Notes: generated from the letters alone by a model not told the origin. 64,000 nucleotides of DNA from Laccaria trichodermophora (GCA_018417955.1 JACTVC010000008.1:1426001-1490000); one strand, 5' to 3'; positions 29,135-42,237 are shown, counted from the first letter of the stretch. Made by a program: numbers and translations.

Positions 29135-31784
29135 ATAACGGCATCTACGATGCACCTAAAAACCAGTATCACTTTAGTATCAAAGAAAACACCAACGACA
29201 GAAATCATACCGGTTGCAAAATACATGGCCACACATGGTGGCCGTTATATCATCGCATGTGTCTGCTTTGCAGGCACGGCAATGGAGAAGGTTGGCGGAT
29301 GAAGTTGTCGGAAGAGACGTCACGGAGCTCTCCATGGTCCTTGGTGCGTCGGAGTCTTGGTCGTGAGAGGCGATGCTGCTTGACGGTTCGACTTCTATAG
29401 TCCCAGCTCTCGTAGCCGAAGGCGTAGGACCATCAGATTTTGTCTCCTCCCCGTTCCAAGCTCTATACGGGCGAACCGGCGAATCCGGTGAAGGCTGTGG
29501 CGGTGTGCCAACCTCAACATCAAACGATGAGCGAGAAATTTCAAGCTCCTGTGGAGATGTTGTATAGCTTTGCAAAGATGATGATGGCGATGAGGTGAGA
29601 CCTCCAGCACCGATGTCCAGAATAACTGTTACTGGAGACGCCGCTGGGGGAGACTCTGGAAGAGGCATTTGTGCCTCTGGGATGTCGAAATTAATTAGAT
29701 CGACGGGAGTGGCCGCCAGAGGAGATATTTGCGGAAGGACCGCAAGCCCAGCAGGAGACGAGACATCAGGTGAACGCGGACTCGTACACTCGCTAGAATG
29801 TTAAGCATATTCAGCTCAATGTAACATTTACACGATGCTATTTCGTACCTGCTCGGAATGATATTGTAATTGATTGGAGGTACGGGCAAAATTGAAGATA
29901 CGTCTGCAGGTTGTGTTTTGAGCTTGGTAGACACATTAGAATACGAGCATTATTTCAAGTGAAGGCAATACCTCTGAAGTACCAGCGGGTGGACTCCCCA
30001 ATGGTCGGTTCACAGGCGTCTCTTCCCTGGACGTTGGAAGATCAGATGAGAGCTCCAAATTACTACTATCGAACTTCAAGTCGATATCGTCATCCTCGTT
30101 CACGATCAGAGACCTCGAATCTAAGGCGGGTTCCGAAAGCTGCGGACGACTACGCCAAGGCATCCCTATTGCAGGGTACGTCTGATTATGGTTTTGACCG
30201 TTCCGCCAGCCTTGCGCACGAATGCTTCCGGGGTAAAGGCGTGGGTGGAACTCGATGGGCGGCGCGATTCGCCTTCCCTCGTTGCTAAACCTTGAGAATC
30301 GTGGAGATATGACGCTCGATGTTCTAGAAGGAGCTGGATCGCCGAAAGATGATAGGGTATCACTAACATAACCAGTTGATGAAAGTGTTTCATCAAGGAG
30401 GGAGGTTGTCGAATCGAAAGCGCGACGATAGGTTGCAGGTGCAGAAGATGGAGGCGACGGGATGCCAAAGCGTGAAGGAATCACGGACACCTTCAAATAT
30501 CAGAAGATCGATTGGATTTCTTGCAAATGTCAAATACCTGTTGAGCATGAGGAGGCGAGTCTCTGAAATTCATGTTTGGCCAGTGCTTGGGCGACTTTGG
30601 GCGGGTGATGGTCCTCTCTGGCGAGCGGAGGGGTATTTTAGATGCCGCAGGCACCTGAATATTCTAAAAAGAAGCGAATACCAGGGTGAGAAATGAAGCA
30701 AAAAAAGGAGGAGTTATTAACTTGATGAGAGGCCCAGAATCTGTCCGTATCTCGCCCAGGAGGGGGCAGCCCGGTGGGGCTGAATAACGGAGGTTGTACC
30801 TCGTTGATCGGCGATGCAAAACTCATTGAAAGACGGAGATCTGGCGAGTCGACTCGTCTTTCACCCAAGAGTAGGTCCTGCAAACCAGATTACAATCGCA
30901 TGGTTAAGAATGGTGGGTCTGGAATACCTTGAATCGATTGCGTGGACTAAGGGGGGTAAATCCCGTGCTATAGAGAGTGGTGTCTCTAGGTTTTGAGAGT
31001 TCTTGTGAAAAGACGGCAAGAGAGCTAGAAGCGACAGGAGTGGGGGCAGGGCCTTCAATCCGTGGTGGTGACATTGGTGGTGTGCTTGATGGGAGAAATG
31101 GCGAAGCGGCGGTGGCGGCAGGAGGTCCTTGCAGCGAAGACAAGGGATGCTGCGCTTGGACGTGCTATGGAAAGGTATCATTGAGAATGGGGCTGGGGAA
31201 ACAGCAAATAAAAAAATGAACAAACCTCGCGGAGCGCAGAATCATCCTTGAATCCTTGCGCACATTGTGTACAGGAAGGATGATTCTGCGACTCGAAATA
31301 ATGACGGTTTAATTCTTCTTCGTAAACACTTTTTCCTCCGCATAGCGCACACGGAATTTTTGGGTGAGCCGTCCGATGGTGCTAACACAACGAATAAGAT
31401 TGAGTCTGGACTCTGTGATATTATACACCTACCTCCTCACAGGCAGGAGTGTCCTTAAATCCCCGTCCGCACCGGGAACAGTTCGGATGAGAAGGAGATC
31501 CACGGTAGTGGTCCTCTAGCGCAAATGGCGCGTGAAACGGACGGTTGCAAACAGTGCAGTCGTATGTTGGAGGATGTTTCGCCTCCATGTGCTAGGGAGT
31601 GATTGAAGTTAAAAGGGGGAAAATGCCAACCTTGTGCACTTACTGCGTCGTATGCTTGCACCGATGAAAATCTTCTGTCGCAGATTGAACAAGATGGATG
31701 CCACGCTGAAGATGTCTTCATATGTTGCAGGAGGGCCTCCTTGTTGCTAAAATATCGATTTTCGCACTGGGGGCAGGTGGGCAT
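29059..31784 (-). CDS. Multi-C2H2 zinc-finger protein with C-terminal RING domain
   Basis: Minus gene from ATG 31784 (MPTCPQCENRYFSNKEALLQ). Exons 1-3 encode at least five C2H2-like fingers (CPQCENRYFSNKEALLQH, CTVCNRPFHAPFALEDH, CSRCGRGFKDTPACEEHH, CTQCAQGFKDDSALREH). A long Ser/Pro-rich region follows (31150-29300). The last two exons form a C3HC4 RING: LLHCRACKADTCDDITATMC, GHVFCNRC (joined across an intron) and SRCPLCMTPTLLYC, ending TGA at 29059. A RING of this form usually gives E3 ubiquitin-ligase activity, while the fingers may bind DNA, RNA or protein. This finger-plus-RING layout is known from basidiomycete hypothetical proteins. Middle introns were not all traced. No in-frame stops were seen in the traced exons. 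Confidence 0.7.
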
Positions 31785-31984
31785 CCTAGTGGAGAGTGGG
31801 ACGCAGTACCAAAAAGAGAGGAAGGGCGGACAACGCCGCGGCGCTGCTCTGAGCGACGAGGAAAGTATGGGCGAAGGAAAAAGAGGAGGAAGGGTAGAGG
31901 GTGATCTATACGGTGAGGCAATGCGCTGCCATGCGGCTTTGTCGTGTTCACAAGTTGTCTACTTGCAGCATGTTTTTTTGTAGA

Positions 31985-32675
31985 GTACTATGTTTTTGTT
32001 GAATCGCGACAATAAATTGCGTCCCGCGCTAACAACACGATTGACGTTCAGTGAAGTGATCGACGTAGGAATGAATAAAAAATACATACCTGAGAAATCT
32101 GATTAACGGCGATCATTGAGGTACTGTGAATCCAAAGTCAACCTCAGTCGTTCGCCTCGAGGCCAGGGTTGGGAACGAGGCGATGGATAACCCTGAGAGT
32201 CCTAATCTTAAATTTCGGCATTGCTCAACGACGCCATTGTGGAAAAGGGATTACTTGTTCGGAAGATTACGGGAGATGGGTGCTTTTGAATAGTACTCAT
32301 CGCAGTTGTGATCAAGTTCAGAACAAACAGACACCGATAAAATGGTAGTCATGTAAAATGACATTTCAAGGCATACATCGGTACTGCGATTTCCTTTAAC
32401 TCCAGCGTACTAAAAAAGAGCGGGACAGAGATTGAACGACATATTGCATTCCCTAAAAACCAGAGAAAAGATATTCAGGGGTACATATTACAACAACACC
32501 CGCATCAGATCGCCTCGCAATGTTTTTCGTCGATGTGAGGAACCATTTTAGACACAAAGTACACCTAAGGGAAGCCTTACGCTTCCACGTAAATCTCAAG
32601 AATCCAAAAAATAAAACACAATTTGTAGCCTTTCTCCCATTCGAAATACAATGCAATACGAGATGTCCACGCCCT
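31985..32675. other. Intergenic, nothing recognisable
   Basis: Spacer between the start of the RING gene and the end of the DUF4336 gene, both on minus. It probably contains the RING-gene promoter and the 3' untranslated region of the upstream gene; no specific element was recognised. Confidence 0.5.
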
Positions 32676-33978
32676 TCAGTCCAGATAAAATTTATATGCC
32701 GCTCTCCATGCATCTTTTCCATCCGTTTCGATGACGTCCTGTTCAGAAAACATAAACGTTTTCGCTTGACAGGCAAGAATTTAAGAAAAACTTACTCCAT
32801 GACACGGGATAATCCTGTCAAAGTCCCAACCAAGTACGGTCTTGGTGTCTCGTTTCATGGCCCTGATAATCTGGCTTTAGTAGCTGCTTGGCCCGAAATA
32901 ATAAAAAACTCACTCCTTATCAACACCCAGTCTCCATGTAATTCTTGGATGGAGCCAAGAATACGGGCCAACGCCAACCCAGCCTAATAGCGTTGGAGGA
33001 GTTGGCGACTTTGAATACTAGCAGCGGTGTTAGCTGTGAGAATCCGCGTAGACGTAATAGATTGGACTTTACCTGCTCTTTGCACGGCAGATTCAGCAGG
33101 AGATCTGCTTCAATCAAGGTTTTCGATTCCTCATGAAAGAAGGCTATATCTTTATTCTTGAAGCCGGAAAAGTAGCTATTGATGCGCAAAATTCACGCAA
33201 AATTTTGAATATTGGGCCACCAGGATGATAGATGCGAAATACCAATGTTTCACCTGTAAATTGTAAGATGTTGTAGGGGAGATGATATATTATACGCACG
33301 TCATCTTCAAATCCATATTTAGTCCCGGGCGGATCACGTCCCCAAACTGTATCTCAAAATCGGGGGAGAAGAAAAGATAAGCACAGAAATTGCACTGACC
33401 TCCGTCGTAAACGAGGGACTTATCGCTCGAGCGTTCAATCGCTGCCTGCGGGGCAATCAACTTGGCGCTAGGATAGGCCTTCTTGAATTCGCCTGGGTTC
33501 AACATCAATAAATCGAGCATCCGTAACCGCAGGAACACCTTCAAAACGGTGTATAGAACCAAAACGCACCGAGGAACAAATAATGCACTGCGTCCGGTGA
33601 CACGATAAACCTTCAATTGAACATGAGTAATTTGATTCACTCATAGAACTCGATTCATACTCACTTGACTGGACCAAGGTTATCTATCGTACTCTTCGTT
33701 TCCTCGTCTAGAGGTGTGGAGGCTAACACCCATACGCCGCCGTCTTTCAACTTAATGGCGGTCGAACGCCCTCCAAACGGAATAAGGCCAAAGCGAGCGA
33801 AGGGCCTGAAACATAAATGCATTAGCTAGATCTGTCAAACGGGACCAGCGGTTGGTAAATGCGCACCGAGAGAATGTCCATACGCCCTTCGCAACCTGAA
33901 AACATATCGGTGAGCTCGTGTTCGTTATCCCTGTATAAAATTCACGCGCACTTCTCGTATAACAGTCTCAGACGACAT
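32676..33978 (-). CDS. DUF4336 protein (metallo-beta-lactamase-like fold)
   Basis: Minus gene from ATG 33978 (MSSETVIRE). Traced exons give VAKGVWTFSRPFARFGLIPF, GGRSTAIKLKDGGVWVLAST, PLDEETKSTIDNLGPVK, FIVSPDAVHYLFLGEFKKAY, KLIAPQAAIERSSDKSLVYD, GVWGRDPPGTKYGFEDD, FSGFKNKDIAFFHEESKTL, TKTVLGWDFDRIIPCHG and the end HGDVIETDGKDAWRAAYKFY before TGA at 32676. All junctions use GT-AG and keep frame except one small block near 33180-33250, which I could not settle. The spaced His residues (VHY, FFHEE, PCHGD) resemble the metal ligands of the lactamase-like fold. Substrate unknown; probably a soluble hydrolase-like protein. Confidence 0.75.
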
Positions 33979-34545
33979 TCGGCTTGTTCGATACTTGAAT
34001 GAGGAAGTGGGATGTGGGGAAGAGGTAGAGAGAAAGGAACGACTCTTTTATGATGATAGCGCGTTGCGTAGTGACGTCATCACATGATGAACCCCAATGC
34101 CGACATATGATCGAATCTCGATCATACTTAATCGTTGGCGAGGTCATTACTGGTCATATAATTTCGCGCATTGGGAAGCAACAGAAAATGGTACTCCCCA
34201 CGCCGTTTGTTGCAACAAATGTTTTCCTGAGTTATGTGCCCTTCGTTCAACGAGAAAACTTCAGCGATAAGTAGTAGTAGGTAGCGTTTCGTGGAGGCCA
34301 GGTACACTCGGGGTAGTTGTTCCCGGTCACGACGTTCCTTTACCAATTTGCGTGCAACATTCAACATTGATGATATATCAAGGTCACGAAGGTCGGCGTG
34401 TGTTGACAAAGGTCCGAGGTGACGCGGTCGTCGAAGTTTCATGTCCGAGTTGCCCTGATATTTCAAGTCATAGATCGGCGTCAGAATAAATTAGATTAAA
34501 TACATGCTGGAAGAAGGGGTAATACGGCAATCAGTAAAACTCTGC
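33979..34545. other. Intergenic, includes one doubtful minus ORF
   Basis: A 112-codon minus frame at 34128-34466 is present but shows no family resemblance and no introns; I do not support it as a gene. Otherwise nothing seen. Confidence 0.4.
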
Positions 34546-37500
34546 TCAATAGCACTCTGCATCATTCACGGCTTTCTTGAGGGTATCCTGCCAGTCTAAA
34601 GCGAGTTTCGTCAAGGTTTTACTCCGAGCTGTAAAGGGCGAAAACAAGTTAGAAAGGGTATCAAGTCCTGAATAAGCCTTACCGAAAACCGATAACACAT
34701 CCTTCAACAGATCGCGCTTTGGTATGCTGATAATAGTCGGACACCACCCGTCATCTCTTCCTGGTCGCCTATCCACACGTAAATCCAAACCAACAACGAA
34801 ACAAAACCAATAACATACCAGTATACAGGCCCAAAAAGCTCCTTGATCAACTCTTCCCCCTTCGCACGGAACCCCTCGTCTGCAATTTTCTTCGCATAAA
34901 GTAAAAGCGCCTGCTTATACTCCACAGGGCTCTCCAATAACTTTGTCGAATGCAGTTTAGTCTCCAAATGTCCCAGCGTCAATGCCGTGCTCCACCACTT
35001 CGGTCTGGGTTTATCATCAACACTGTCGTCGGGGGTACCTCCGATACTTCCTTCGATGGAAGACATGATACCACGGTTGGCTGTAGAACTGTTTCCCCGC
35101 TGTCTGCCTTGCCAGACGTCGGAGCCTTCAGACCACCACCGCTCAGCGACCTTGACGAAGGTTGAAAGGGCTGGATCGTAGGAGTACACTACGCCGTTGG
35201 AGATGTTGATTACGGGACAGCCGTTGGGGCGCACTGATACGGATGTGAGGGTATGGTTTGGGGAGGACGCCAGAAGGGATGTGATAGAAATGGGGGGGAA
35301 GAAAGCTATCTGCTTTTTGACGTTCCTGTGTAACATAATTAAGCTATTTAAATGTAGAAGAGATTATCGTTGCCTACCATGAATAGAGTTGGCCTGAGGC
35401 TGTTAGCACCATGAGAGCACCTTTGGCCCCATCCATGGTTATACATGGTGACCCAAGGCTCATTGTTGGCATCATCCTGTCGAGCTGGGCGTCAATTCCC
35501 AAGAAATTCATAGCAACATGAGTAAGTACCTTCTTCCAGTATGCGAATAGACGTTGAGCGAGCCGTCCTGCATGGCTATGGCACAAAATTGACTGGTCGC
35601 TTTCAATGCCACAACAGGTGAAGGAACATAATCAAGCCATTGGGTAGTTTTCCCGGTAACAAACGCGACATCAGTTGTGCCTTTTACTGAAATTCAGTAT
35701 GAGAAGGTCAGAGGGTGAATTGCAACAACATACCATCCTCCTCATTATTCCTGGCCTCGAAAACATCTTCCGAGGCCTCCACCTCAGAAGATAGATAATT
35801 TAACAAGGGCGGAACGGGAAGCATCAACTTCGTCTCTTGCCATGCACCCCCACCACTCCCACTAGACCACCCTGAAATTTCCTTCACCGCCCCAGGTATG
35901 ATATGATTTCGATCGCCTCCTAGTGTCCTAGCCTTCGCCGGCTTCGTATCTTCTCCATTCAAATCTGTCGTAGCTTTGCGTTTCCCCTTGCCAGCTGGGG
36001 AACTGGTATCCAGAGAGTCGATGGGGACGTCCATGTCAACATCTTGATCGTGTCGAGACCAATCCGGGACATCAAATGGTTGTTCTGAAGGAGATGGGAA
36101 GGAGTTGTTGAGACGTGAGGAAGAAGGTGGGAAGGCTTCTTTGGGTGAGGGGTGGGAGTCCGAAATGTGAACAAGCGAGACTCGTCTTGATCCAGGCGCA
36201 GCCGGAGGGAGAGAAGAGATAATACCGTTTGTCGAAGGCCCTGCTTTTGCGGATGGAACTGATAGGGTAGCCCTTTTCTTGCCCCCTCTCCTGGCTTGTA
36301 GGAAATTCACTTTCCCTGTGTCTGCCGCGTTGATAAAGTCCGTGGTTTGAGGTTGGGGCGGAGCTTGTGGATTTTCGGGCACATGGGCGTAACCCTCTGG
36401 TATAGGGGGCAGTTGGAAGTTGAATTTGGCTAGGTATTGTTCTTGAACCGAGTGGGGTGCAATACCTTCCAATTCATCTGTGTCAAACGTGAACACAGCG
36501 AGGGTGCCGTCAGACGAAACCGCGTATAGCGTTAGACCGTCCCATGACCTAAAGCGACGTGTTGGCTAGTTCCTTGCACTTAAATTCAATAGAATGTACC
36601 AGCTGAGGTCCATGATCTGTCTTTCGAAGACTTCCTTGGCTACTATTAGCGGTCTTGCTGACTTTGTTTGCCAGACCGAGACGGACCGGTCGTCTGCCCC
36701 TAGCGCTACAACAGAACAGATGTTGGATGTTGAGACTGGCGCGTTCGCGTTACGAAGAAAGATATGTGGATTATATGCCTTACGGTAAAATGTTAGTACC
36801 ATTGATGCTTATGAAATGACCCACTTACTGCAACTTCCACTGTGTTTTCATGTCCTACGAGACTGATCTCTGATGTCCATGTGTTACGAGTGATCACGGC
36901 AGCAATGAAAACAAGGCCTTGGTTGTTTGTAGCATTCGATGCAGTGATATGAGCGCCATCTGGAGACCAACTAAATCAATAAAAGTTACGTCAAATGTTT
37001 GTAGAGGCGAGTAAGCATTTGGACGCACCTGAGTCTTCGAAAGAATGTGCTCCCAGGCGAATCCTCAAAGGGCTTCTTGACTTCTGCCTCCAATGACCAA
37101 TCTGTGGTTTTCCAGATTTTTACGGATCTATCGTCGGACTGAGTGGCAAGGAACTCTCCAACGGGGTCCCAGCACACACCCTTGACGAATCCTTGGTGTT
37201 GATCAAGCTTGCGTAGACGTTCTATCACGAAAAGTAATAAAAAATATCGCCAGAAAAGTTAGTGAAAAGGCGCACCCAATGTGAAGCCACACCAAACCAT
37301 CACAGCAGAATCTAAACCAACAGACGCGAGATATCGGTCGGCGGGTGACCAGGCGACGTCAGTAACGTCTGGTTATGGATAAATTAAACAATATATTGGC
37401 AGAATGAGAGTGCGACGAACCGCTTTCATGCCCAGGAAGCCGTTTTAATGGTTTCCAGCCCTCAACATTGACTTCGTCTGATCCCCAAACCTTTCCTCTC

Positions 37501-37887
37501 GAACTCCTACGCGCCAAAAATTAAAACCACCCAAAAAAACTCAACGAAAGATGGCAAGACTCACGGATCCAAGTCCCAAATCATAACAATTTCATCATCG
37601 CTTCCACTAGCCAGCCAACGCCCAGAATATGCCCACCTCACAGTAAGGACGGGGCCAGTGTGCATTGTCAGGGTACATAGGGATTTTGGTGGCTTTCCCG
37701 ACTCCTCCGAGGATTGGTTGAGGATTGGTTTGGTACTCCATATGCGTATCTTCGCGTCCAGACCTCCAGTGGCGATTCGCGAACCATCTGGGTGAACATG
37801 CACGGAGAATATGGATAGACGTTTTGGATTTGTGTCACCCTTTGCTGAATCTTTGTGGATTACCCAGGCGGGTTTTGTAAAATGCAT
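34546..37887 (-). CDS. HIR1: HIR1/HIRA histone H3-H4 chaperone subunit
   Basis: Minus gene from ATG 37887 (MHFTKPAWVIHKDSAKGD) with a series of WD40 repeats: IFSVHVHPDGSRIATGGLDA, VRWAYSGRWLASGSDDEIVM with IWDLDP, HQGFVKGVCWDPVGEFLATQ with SDDRSVKIW, and ALGADDRSVSVWQTK. The middle part (36500-35700) has the GRRVSLVHIS B-type motif and basic/Ser-rich linkers. The C-terminal HIRA domain includes SVRPNGCPVINISNGVVYSY and SDVWQGRQRG, ending at 34546. HIRA-type proteins deposit H3-H4 independently of replication and repress histone genes, in a complex with HIR2/HIR3 homologues. Length and domain order agree with fungal HIR1. It is divergently transcribed from GPHR. Confidence 0.9.
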
Positions 37888-37975
37888 AAGACGTTGTAAG
37901 GATCAGTATCGGCGCAGTTAGTGTGGACGGGGTGAAGCAAAGTCAAGCACGTGAAGGAACAAAATCAGAACATCG
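37888..37975. promoter_or_regulatory. 88-bp divergent intergenic region between HIR1 and GPHR
   Basis: The two start codons (37887 minus, 37976 plus) are separated by only 88 bp, so the promoters and 5' untranslated regions must overlap. CACGTG occurs at about 37949-37954, a bHLH-type E-box. No TATA box is evident. Confidence 0.5.
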
Positions 37976-39990
37976 ATGCTATTGGCGACAGAAACCTTAC
38001 TTTTGTGTCTTTCTAGGTCAGTCCCGCTCTTTCTGTGCATTCAGATTGCAATTCATATCTGTTCACAGATTCTCTCTCTTCTTTGCATGCCGGAAATACC
38101 TTCTACAAAGTCTTTACTCGGACTTGCAGTCGCTTTCGGCGGACTCGACACCGGGCGGAGGAGAGACTACCCCAACTCACCAAGGAAATGAAATAGAATT
38201 AGATTCGCTGCCACCACCCACAACGCACACTCCGAAATCGAGCAAGTTTTTCAATGCGGGAACAACGTTTCTTCATACAATCGTATCAAGAACCATATTC
38301 TCCTGGATGTTTGCGGAGAGTTGTACCATGTTCTTCTTGCTAATGCTTCAAGGATTGGACATACTTTCTCCTCGGTGAGTAATGGAATTCCCTCGTAGTA
38401 CGAGTGTGAACAAAACTAAGCAACCTCAAAGGACACGTCTACTCAACTGGAGATTTTCTCTTTTCTTTTTGATGGCTACCATCCTCGTTATCATCCCACT
38501 CTCCGTTAGTTTATTACTCGCCCTTGGTGCTGGAGGAGGTGTGTCTACATCACGTCCTTCCATTGCCACTACATACCATTCCCAGACTCTAGATCCTGCT
38601 TCAAAAGCCTACTTGGTCCGCGTGTCGTATTCAGTCTCGTCCCCGTCGTTCTCTACCTCTTTGCCCTCTCCTACATCCCGCTTCCAGAAGCACTCTCATC
38701 CTCAGATATCACGACAGCGGCCCTCTCCCGCTTAATCGTGCTGGGCACAATCATCCTTGGCTTACTATCCGGTTTCGGAGCAATCAGCAGTTCTTGGCAG
38801 TATCTTCCCTTTCTTTCCCGTGCTCAGTACGTTTCCGTTTCATTATCTCATTGTCTCACTTGAGCCGCTGACCCAGATCTCCAAAAGGATTGTGCCGGGG
38901 AACCAAGATGTGGATGCATCCGAATACGCGCTTGCCAGCATTCGAAACGACCTAAGAACGAGAAGGGCTGAAGCAGAACGTAGGGCAGAATTAAAGGTGC
39001 CCGTCATCTCTTCGTTTTAGTTGACTTGTAATAACCCTCCTCGCAGGTCGAAGGGAGTTGGTTCTCTCGTGTAGGAACATCGTTTAGAGGTGGGGACAGT
39101 CGTGCGTATCATCTTCTGCTTTTTTCAACGCCAAGATCTACTGACGTATAAGACCCCAGTGACACAAGAACTACTGGGCCTTGAAGCTCTCGAATACCAG
39201 ATGAGCCGCAAAACTGTATCATTGCGACAAAGACGAGACGCTGCCAAATATTCAAAGACCTTCAGAGGGAAGATGTTCAACGTTGCTGCGCGCATTTTCG
39301 CAGTGTATTGCGTTGTCCGGTTTATCAGCGTTAGTACCGTCTTTTCATGACATCTTCCTCACCGTGCTAATTTTTCCATTTATGCAGTCACTGTACAACA
39401 TAACATTCCTGCCGACTCGCCGTTCCTCGTCAACGACTACCTATCCAGACTTAATAACCGATCTTCTTGCCCACATCTTGTCGTCTGAAGTCAAGTTGGA
39501 AGATGTCGCTTCGTTGTCGAGGCAAATCAGCTTGGGGTTGGTAGGAGTCATTATTCTGACTAGCATGAGGCTCGTTTTACGCGGAGTGACGAGAGTATGT
39601 TTTTCCGTCTTTCAACATTGAGCAGTTCCTTTTCTAATCTCACTTTTCACAGGCTCTCCGTGTCACAAGTCGCAATCTCGGGGCCTCGCTCATGCTTCTG
39701 GTACTAGCCCAATTAATGGTAACTTTCCTTTTCTTGCCTCCTTCAAAAGCTGTAACACATATGTCTTCCAGGGAATCTACCTCCTCTCTACCGTAGTCCA
39801 AATGCGCTCGTCGTTCCCACCGCCACCCACCAAACCAGACGCCGACGCGACCGTCACGAACCTCTTCTCCACCATCCCCGAATACGAGGTATTTGGGTCC
39901 CTCTTCGACTGGTCATTTCTAGCCTCCTTTGTAGCGTCTGCCTTTGTCCGATGGGGCGCAGAGCGGGTGAACGGTGATGACGACAGCTAA
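37976..39990 (+). CDS. GPHR/GTG family multi-pass Golgi membrane protein
   Basis: Starts at ATG 37976 (MLLATETLLLCLS). A 52-nt intron leads to FFACRKYLLQSLYSDLQS. Further exons encode hydrophobic segments (IFSWMFAESCTMFFLLMLQ, FSLFFLMATILVIIPLSVSL, VVFSLVPVVLYLFALSYIPL, VLGTIILGLLSGFGAISSSW), then the family's cytosolic loop DLLTYKTPVTQELLGLEALE, the FRGKMFNVAARIFAVYC block and four C-terminal helices. It ends VNGDDDS at TAA 39990. GPHR proteins are anion channels or GTPase-linked proteins of Golgi membranes. About eight introns, all GT-AG. Tail-to-tail with the eEF1B-gamma gene, 148 bp apart. Confidence 0.85.
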
Positions 39991-40138
39991 CGTACCACTA
40001 TAGAGCGTATATAATTTTTATTCCCAGGCGATGACGACAAGTATGATTGAAAAACAACAAATGGATGAATGATGCAAGTACAGAGATGAGAAATGACTTC
40101 TAGATCGTAAATGGTGCTCCTACATTAACTCTGCACGT

Positions 40139-41821
40139 TTACTTGAACTAGAGCAGAAAGTGAACGTCATTGGAATGTTATCAGAAAGGCAAGAGAGTGT
40201 ACTCACGTTCTTTCCATCGACCCATTTCTTACCATCGATTTCCAGATCCCAAGCAAGCGCAGCCTCGAAGAACGCCTTGTCCTGCTCATTGGCGAGATCA
40301 AGCTTGACGTACTCGTACGACTCCCAATCAGGGGCGACGTCCACGACAGGCTTCACGTCGAGACCACGGAGGATGAGGGCACCAGAGATGACAGAGTCGT
40401 TGGCTTGACCAAGGACACCAACGGAACCAAAGAGGTATTTACGGGACGCCTCGAGACGGTTGAAGTATCCGCCGATCTGGTTGGACGACATGAACGTCTG
40501 GGTGAGTTCATTGTTGTACTTAAAATCGACCCTCCACACGGAGAACCCGGCAGGGTCAAAGCTAAGCGAGTGAATGATGAGGATAAGAATATAAGGAAAG
40601 ATCTGCAAAACAGACACACTTTTGGTAGAACCACTCAAGAGCACCGCCAGCACCACGTGTCTCCTTGTTGGAGTACGCGCGTTTCCAGTCCTCGAGGTTA
40701 AAGGTCGATTTGGGGAGGTCGTCAAGAGGGTTTTTGACCTTGGGTTCCTCAGGCACGAGAGGCTCCTCTTCCTCATCATCAGCTTCCTTGGCCTTGGGCT
40801 TCTTCTCGGCTTTGGGAGCAGCAGGAGCGGCAGCAGGCTTAGGCGCCTTCTCTTTCGCGGGGGGCACGAATTGAATGGCCTTCTCGGCGTAGACGATGGG
40901 GCCGTAGATCTCCTTGACCTTGGGTTGGTTGGAGACGGTCTCTAGATGCCTGATAAGATTTGGGAGTTTGGCACGCAGTGGCGCATCGATAGTGACATCC
41001 ACGGCTTTTTGAATGAGGATGGCAATGTATAGATCGGCGAGAGTGATGCGTTCGCCTACGAAGAAGGTACGCGTGGATATGTGTGCCTCAAGGGTGTCGA
41101 GGGCGCGGTTTTGGCGTTCAACAAAGAACGTATGGGTCTGCAAAGGGTACTTAAATTTGCGTTGTATTGAGAAGCAATCATCTGATCACTCACAGGCTTA
41201 TTGTATGGGACAACACCGGTGCAAATGCCACGGATCAAATCAGTGTAAACGTCAACCTCAGATTCCACAAGATGGATCCATTGGTCGACAAGAGCCGCGT
41301 CCTGGAGTGTGTGTCCAAGAAGGCCAGAGTTTGGTGCAAGAGCAGCCACTGTCGTAAGAAAAGTAACAACGTCAGAACTGAGATCGGTAAGAAACAAGTT
41401 GATGCAGGAAAAATCAGATTTTCAAGATCTCGACATAAATGTTAAGACAGGGATAACTGAAAAGGTGGATACTCTCATCTTCGATGGCGATACAGTGATC
41501 GATTAGATAGCAGATAAGATGACTCACCATAGCGCGCGATGGCCTGGCTCTCGAACAGATTGAAGCCATCCTTTCCTTCCCAAGCAGGAATTTTGCCGTG
41601 GGGGAACTTTGACAAGAATTCTGGCTTCTTGTTGTCGACGTAGTGCTCATATTGGGCAGGTAAATCAATTTCGATACCACCCAAGGCAGCAGCGGCCCTG
41701 ATCTAAATGACATGGGATCCAGTGATGAGCGAAAAGATCTGGAAGTGCAACAAAGAGGTACACTTACGGCCTTTGCTTTCCACTGCCTTTCGACGGTCCA
41801 GAGAGTGCCAGCTGAAGACAT
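40139..41821 (-). CDS. TEF4: Translation elongation factor 1B gamma
   Basis: Minus gene from ATG 41821 (MSSAGTLWTVERQWKAKA). It has a GST-like N-terminal half: FPHGKIPAWEGKDGFNLFES, LLGHTLQDAALVDQWIHLVE, FFVGERITLADLYIAILIQK. An Ala/Lys/Glu linker (KEKAPKPAAAPAAPKAEKKP) precedes the EF1G domain: STFNLEDWKRAYSNKETRG, GFSVWRVDFKYNNELTQTFM, WESYEYVKLDLANEQDKAFF and a short last exon FK at 40147-40139. The subunit anchors the nucleotide-exchange factor for eEF1A. Codon use is strongly biased to C-ending codons, as expected for a highly expressed gene. Confidence 0.93.
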
Positions 41822-42237
41822 TTTTGAGGATTTAGATGATAGATGCGAGCAAAGGTCTTTGAACTCAATTTTTTGATTATCTTTGAATCACGTGGATACT
41901 TCAGGGCTGGCACCTAATGAATCGATTTTTGGACGCGAAGTCGTGCCAGTGAAGCGTCCTAGAACTTCAATTACCGTCGTCTATGCAATTCTTATGAATG
42001 TTTTATGCATTGTTTTCCAGATACTCATGAGTAGAAAATTCATGTCAAACTTTGTAGCGCAAACTCTTGTCAATGGTCATGTGATGTCACGTCCTGCAAC
42101 GGCCCTAAACATAACGGGGTATGTAAGGTCTCTCATCTGGTGGCGAGAGTTTCTTTTCTCCCGATAACTCCTGAATAGTAATAGTAGCAAACGACGCCGA
42201 AGTGTAAACGACGCCGAAGTATTCACCTTGACATCCA
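41822..42237. other. Divergent intergenic region
   Basis: Promoter-containing spacer between eEF1B-gamma (minus) and the PB1-ATPase-nuclease gene (plus). A short direct repeat AAACGACGCCGAAGT is present twice, at 42188 and 42207, close to the start of the right-hand gene. Confidence 0.5.

Noticed and set aside
34128..34466. 112-codon minus ORF between the DUF4336 gene and HIR1
   Set aside because: No homology recognised, no typical intron structure, and it lies in the likely promoter and 3' region of flanking genes.
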